Shown: piece after piece, positions 6,611-10,857 of the stretch
How positions within the stretch are numbered: position 1 is the first letter of the stretch
Layout of the letters: every line of letters begins with the position of its first letter
Origin: an uncultured Desulfovibrio sp.
Lineage (GTDB): Bacteria > Desulfobacterota > Desulfovibrionia > Desulfovibrionales > Desulfovibrionaceae
Assembly: GCA_947177085.1 (NCBI GenBank)
Contig: CAMWTD010000047.1
Coordinates: forward strand, 1-10,857
DNA: 10,857 nucleotides
Reading direction: 5' to 3'
Program-made: the position numbers and the translations under genes
The notes under the pieces: generated by a model
Database searches by the model: none
Told to the model about the DNA's origin: nothing
The model's input: only the letters and a program-made list of their open reading frames with translations

Positions 6611-8405
<1,795 letters not shown>

Positions 8406-8409
<4 letters not shown>

Positions 8410-9854
8410 GTCGTTGGCGAGGCCGAAATCGCGGATTTGGCCTCCATGTCCACGATGTCCTTGAGCTGGCGGATGAACCAGGGGTCGATGGCCGAGGCGG
8501 CGAAGATGTCCTCCTCGCTCACGCCGGCGATAAGGGCCTGACGCAGGTAGAAGATGCGGCGCGAATTGGGGGTGCGCAGCTTCTCCATGATCTCGTCCAC
8601 CGGGGGGGTCTCGGCGCGGAAGTTCCAGCCCAGGCCCGGCGCGCCGATCTCCATGGAGCGCAGGCCCTTCTGCAGGGCCTCCTTGAAGGTGCGGCCGATG
8701 CTCATGGCCTCGCCCACGCTCTTCATGGAGGTGGTGAGCTCGTCCCTGGCGCCCGGGAACTTCTCGAAGGTGAAGCGCGGCACCTTGAGCACCACATAGT
8801 CGATGGCCGGCTCGAAGCTCGCCACGGTCTCGCGCGTGATGTCGTTGGCGAGCTCGTCCAGGGTGTAGCCCACGGCGAGCTTGGCCGCGATCTTCGCGAT
8901 GGGGAAGCCCGTGGCCTTGGAGGCCAGCGCCGAGGAGCGCGAGACGCGGGGGTTCATCTCGATGACCACCATGTCCCCGTCCGCGGGATTGATGCCGAAC
9001 TGCACGTTGCTGCCGCCGGTTTCCACGCCGATCTCGCGCATGATGGCGATGGAGGCGTCGCGCACCTTCTGGTATTCGGCGTCGGAGAGGGTCTGCACCG
9101 GGGCCACGGTGATGGAGTCGCCCGTGTGCACGCCCATGGGGTCGAAATTCTCGATGGAACAGATGACGACGCAGTTGTCCTTCTGGTCGCGCATGACCTC
9201 CATTTCGATTTCTTTCCAGCCGAGCACGCTCTGCTCGATCATGACCTCGGAGGTGGGGCTGGCGGAAAGACCGCGCGCGGCCACGACCTCCAGATCCTCG
9301 AGGTTGTAGGCCACGCCGCCGCCCGTGCCCCCCAGGGTGAAGGCCGGGCGCACGATGAGCGGGAAGGGCAGGACATTCCCAAGCTGGCGGACTTCGTCCA
9401 TGTTGTGGGCGATGCCGCTGGCCGGCATCTTGAGGCCGATGTTTTCCATGGCCTCGCGGAAGAGCTCGCGGCTCTCGGCCTTTTCGATGACCTCGGCGCG
9501 CGCGCCGATGATTTCCACGCCGTATTCCGCCAAAACGCCGCTCTTGAACAGCTCAAGAGCGGCGTTCAAGGCCGTCTGCCCGCCGAGGGTGGGAAGCAGC
9601 GCGTCCGGCCGCTCCTTGCGGATGACGGCGGCGAGCGTGTCGTGCTCGATGGGTTCCACATAGGTGGCGTCGGCCATTTGCGGGTCGGTCATGATGGTGG
9701 CCGGGTTGGAGTTGACGAGGACGACCTCGTACCCCTCCTCCTTGAGGGCCTTGACGGCCTGCGAGCCGGAATAGTCGAACTCGCAGCCCTGGCCGATGAT
9801 GATCGGGCCCGCGCCGATGACGAGGATCTTGTGAAGGTCCGTACGCTTGGGCAT
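8406..9854 (-). CDS. carB: Carbamoyl-phosphate synthase large subunit, N-terminal part
   Basis: From ATG 9854 this frame encodes 482 residues. The first 473 are typical CarB and the last nine (SAISASPTT) are out of frame. It covers the first synthetase unit, which makes carboxyphosphate from bicarbonate and ATP. KILVIGAGPIIIGQGCEFDYSG is at 9-30, LPTLGGQTALN at 87-97, the glycine-rich loop RPAFTLGGTGGG at 169-180, and VIEMNPRVSRSSALASKATG at 297-316. Part of the oligomerisation domain follows (about 400-473). The start has AGGAG five bases upstream and matches the family N-terminus. An open frame continues upstream to 10820 antisense to the flavodoxin gene, but nothing supports it as coding. 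Alone, this piece lacks the carbamate-phosphorylating half. Confidence 0.9.
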
Positions 9855-9918
9855 GGATTCTCCTGCGATGAGGAACGCGCGGGCGTCCGAAGCCGCCGCG
9901 CAGGTGGGCAAACAGCCT

Positions 9919-9947
9919 TTTTTACGTTGTGCCGGCCCCGCGGTCAA
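9919..9947 (-). promoter_or_regulatory. Candidate sigma-70 promoter of carB-carA
   Basis: On the minus strand TTGACC (9947-9942), a 17-base spacer and TAAAAA (9924-9919) match five and four of six consensus bases. The start site would be near 9912, giving a leader of about 58 bases. That leader holds a short GCGCGG/CCGCGC hairpin (9877-9901) before the ribosome-binding site, without a U-tract. I see no pyrimidine attenuator. Confidence 0.45.
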
Positions 9948-9996
9948 GCCGCAAGTGCGGACGGGGGGACCCGTGCGGGAGGGCCTCCCCGCGCCC

Positions 9997-10025
9997 TTTA
10001 CAGCGGGCCGATTTACGGGGATACT
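9997..10025 (+). promoter_or_regulatory. Candidate sigma-70 promoter of the flavodoxin-fold gene
   Basis: TTTACA (9997-10002), a 17-base spacer and GATACT (10020-10025) match five and four of six consensus bases. Transcription would begin near 10032, about 24 bases before the ATG. It is divergent from the candidate carB promoter, and the two -35 elements lie about 50 bases apart. Confidence 0.5.
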
Positions 10026-10043
10026 GGAAGCCACCATCATCCC

Positions 10044-10050
10044 AAGGAGG
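10044..10050 (+). promoter_or_regulatory. Strong ribosome-binding site
   Basis: AAGGAGG, five bases before the ATG at 10056, is a near-perfect Shine-Dalgarno sequence. It fixes this start against the much longer open frame that runs in from 9126. Confidence 0.85.
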
Positions 10051-10055
10051 CAGAC

Positions 10056-10724
10056 ATGCAGATTTATGGCATCAACGGCAGCCCGCGCACCAACTGGAAC
10101 ACGGGCACCATCCTCCAGAATGTGCTCGACGGCTTCGCCGAAAGCCGGGACGACGCGCTCACGGAAAAGATCGACCTCTACAGCCTCACGTACAAGGGCT
10201 GCGTAAGCTGTTTCGAGTGCAAGCGCCTGGGCGGCCCTTCCTATGGCCGCTGCGCCGTCAAGGACCAGCTCGGGCCGCTGCTCCCCAACATCCTGCAGGC
10301 GGACGCGCTCGTCATCGCCTCGCCCATCTATTTCAGCGACATCACGGGCATGATGCGCTGCTTCCTCGAGCGCCTGCTGTTCCCGCTTTTCGTCTATGAC
10401 AAGGACTACAGCTCGCTCGCGCCCAAGAAGCTGCGCACGGCCTTTGTCTACACCATGAACGTGCCGCACGACCGCATGGAGCGCATGCAGTACCCCGAGC
10501 GGCTCGCGCCCATGGAATCCTTCGTGGGCCGCTGCTTTGGCCACGAGCCGCGCAAGCTCTATGTGTGCGACACCTACCAGTTCAAGGACTATTCCAAGTA
10601 CAAGATGGAGGTCTTTTCCGAGGCGGAGAAGGCGCGCCAGCGCGAGACGGAGTTCCCCATCGACTGCCGCCGCGCCCGCGAGCTCGGCGCGGCCCTTGCC
10701 GCCGACGTGGCCGGCGAGCCGTAG
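10056..10724 (+). CDS. Flavodoxin-fold NAD(P)H/FMN oxidoreductase with a four-cysteine cluster
   Basis: This 222-residue protein belongs to the NADPH-dependent FMN reductase / iron-sulfur flavoprotein-like group. The phosphate-binding loop GINGSPRTNWNTGTIL (5-20) opens the fold. A cysteine cluster C49-x2-C52-x2-C55-x10-C66 follows, then KDQL (69-72) and the flavin-contact strand ASPIYFSDITGMMRCFLER (88-106). Archaeal Isf proteins have a compact C-x2-C-x2-C-x(4-7)-C motif that binds [4Fe-4S]; the last spacing here is longer, so cluster binding is plausible but unproven. Its probable role is cytoplasmic electron transfer or quinone/FMN reduction, with unknown substrate. The C-terminal third (about 130-222) has PERLAPMESFVGRCFG and a Tyr/Lys-rich stretch DTYQFKDYSKYKMEVF. 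The gene stands alone and diverges from carB. The start is set by the AAGGAGG at 10044-10050. Confidence 0.88.
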   Translation: MQIYGINGSPRTNWNTGTILQNVLDGFAESRDDALTEKIDLYSLTYKGCVSCFECKRLGGPSYGRCAVKDQLGPLLPNILQADALVIASPIYFSDITGMMRCFLERLLFPLFVYDKDYSSLAPKKLRTAFVYTMNVPHDRMERMQYPERLAPMESFVGRCFGHEPRKLYVCDTYQFKDYSKYKMEVFSEAEKARQRETEFPIDCRRARELGAALAADVAGEP

Positions 10725-10733
10725 GCCGCGTGT

Positions 10734-10757
10734 GCGCATGGAAGCGGGGAAATGCGC
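10734..10757 (+). other. Weak stem-loop after the flavodoxin-fold gene
   Basis: GCGCAT (10734-10739) and ATGCGC (10752-10757) form a 6-bp stem with a 12-base loop, ten bases after the stop. No T-run follows, so it is at most a weak terminator candidate. Confidence 0.25.
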
Positions 10758-10799
10758 CGATGCCCTGTCTTGATTTGGCGGGGTCTGTGCTGCATCTGT

Positions 10800-10827
10800 A
10801 ATGCCGAAATTATCCGTCAAAAACAGC
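10800..10827. repeat. Short dispersed repeat, copy 2
   Basis: This copy matches 4804-4832 in the same orientation with two substitutions and one missing A. It lies 75 bases after the flavodoxin-fold gene. A CAAAAA/TTTTTG inverted repeat (10818-10834) overlaps its right end and might help end transcription. Both copies read F-L-T-D-x-F-G-I in one minus-strand frame, probably as a side effect of DNA similarity. Confidence 0.7.
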
Positions 10828-10857
10828 CTTTTTGCTGCTTGCTGCGTCAGAGAAAAA

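Noticed and set aside
8430..8445. Programmed -1 ribosomal frameshifting to make full-length CarB
   Set aside because: The bases GCC AAA TCC do not form a canonical slippery heptamer, and I saw no obvious stimulatory structure. A sequence error or real deletion is simpler.
9126..10055. Long upstream extension of the flavodoxin-fold frame
   Set aside because: The AAGGAGG site and family N-terminus place the start at 10056. The extension is antisense to carB.
9855..10820. Upstream in-frame extension of carB, antisense to the flavodoxin-fold gene
   Set aside because: CarB homology begins exactly at the ATG at 9854 behind AGGAG. The extension has no similarity I recognise and runs across a good promoter region.

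Overview
The window is GC-rich bacterial chromosome. All genes but one lie on the minus strand. The protein sequences look like a member of the Desulfovibrionaceae or a close relative (sulfate/sulfite-reducing Desulfobacterota). That assignment is my impression from the proteins and base composition, not the result of a search. Almost everything here is housekeeping; I see no defence system, CRISPR array, insertion sequence, rRNA or tRNA.

Reading the minus strand from right to left, the carbamoyl-phosphate synthetase genes come first. carB starts at 9854 and carA ends at 5480, an unusual carB-then-carA order with a 4-base overlap between the two. carB is interrupted: one base is missing from an A-run at 8438-8436. 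The result is two open frames of 482 and 600 codons that overlap by ATGA; adding one base restores a normal 1082-residue protein. A small TraR/DksA-type zinc-finger gene (5308-5087) follows carA. Next is a non-coding stretch (5086-4703) with inverted repeats and one copy of a short dispersed repeat, then a gene for a secreted Ala/Pro-rich protein of unknown function (4702-4055).

The left third (3832-1) is the classical rpmH-rnpA-yidD-yidC-jag(khpB)-mnmE cluster: ribosomal protein L34, the RNase P protein, the YidD membrane-insertion factor, the YidC insertase, the Jag/KhpB RNA-binding protein and the first 23 codons of what is probably mnmE. Spacings of -4 to +43 bases suggest one operon. A plausible sigma-70-type promoter upstream of rpmH overlaps a strong GC hairpin that could end transcription of the upstream gene.

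At the right end, divergent from carB, is a single plus-strand gene (10056-10724) for a flavodoxin-fold NAD(P)H/FMN oxidoreductase with a four-cysteine cluster. A second copy of the dispersed repeat lies just after it. The points most worth a second look are the carB interruption, the repeat pair, and the odd sequence at the extreme left edge, where the mnmE reading departs from its family after about twelve residues.
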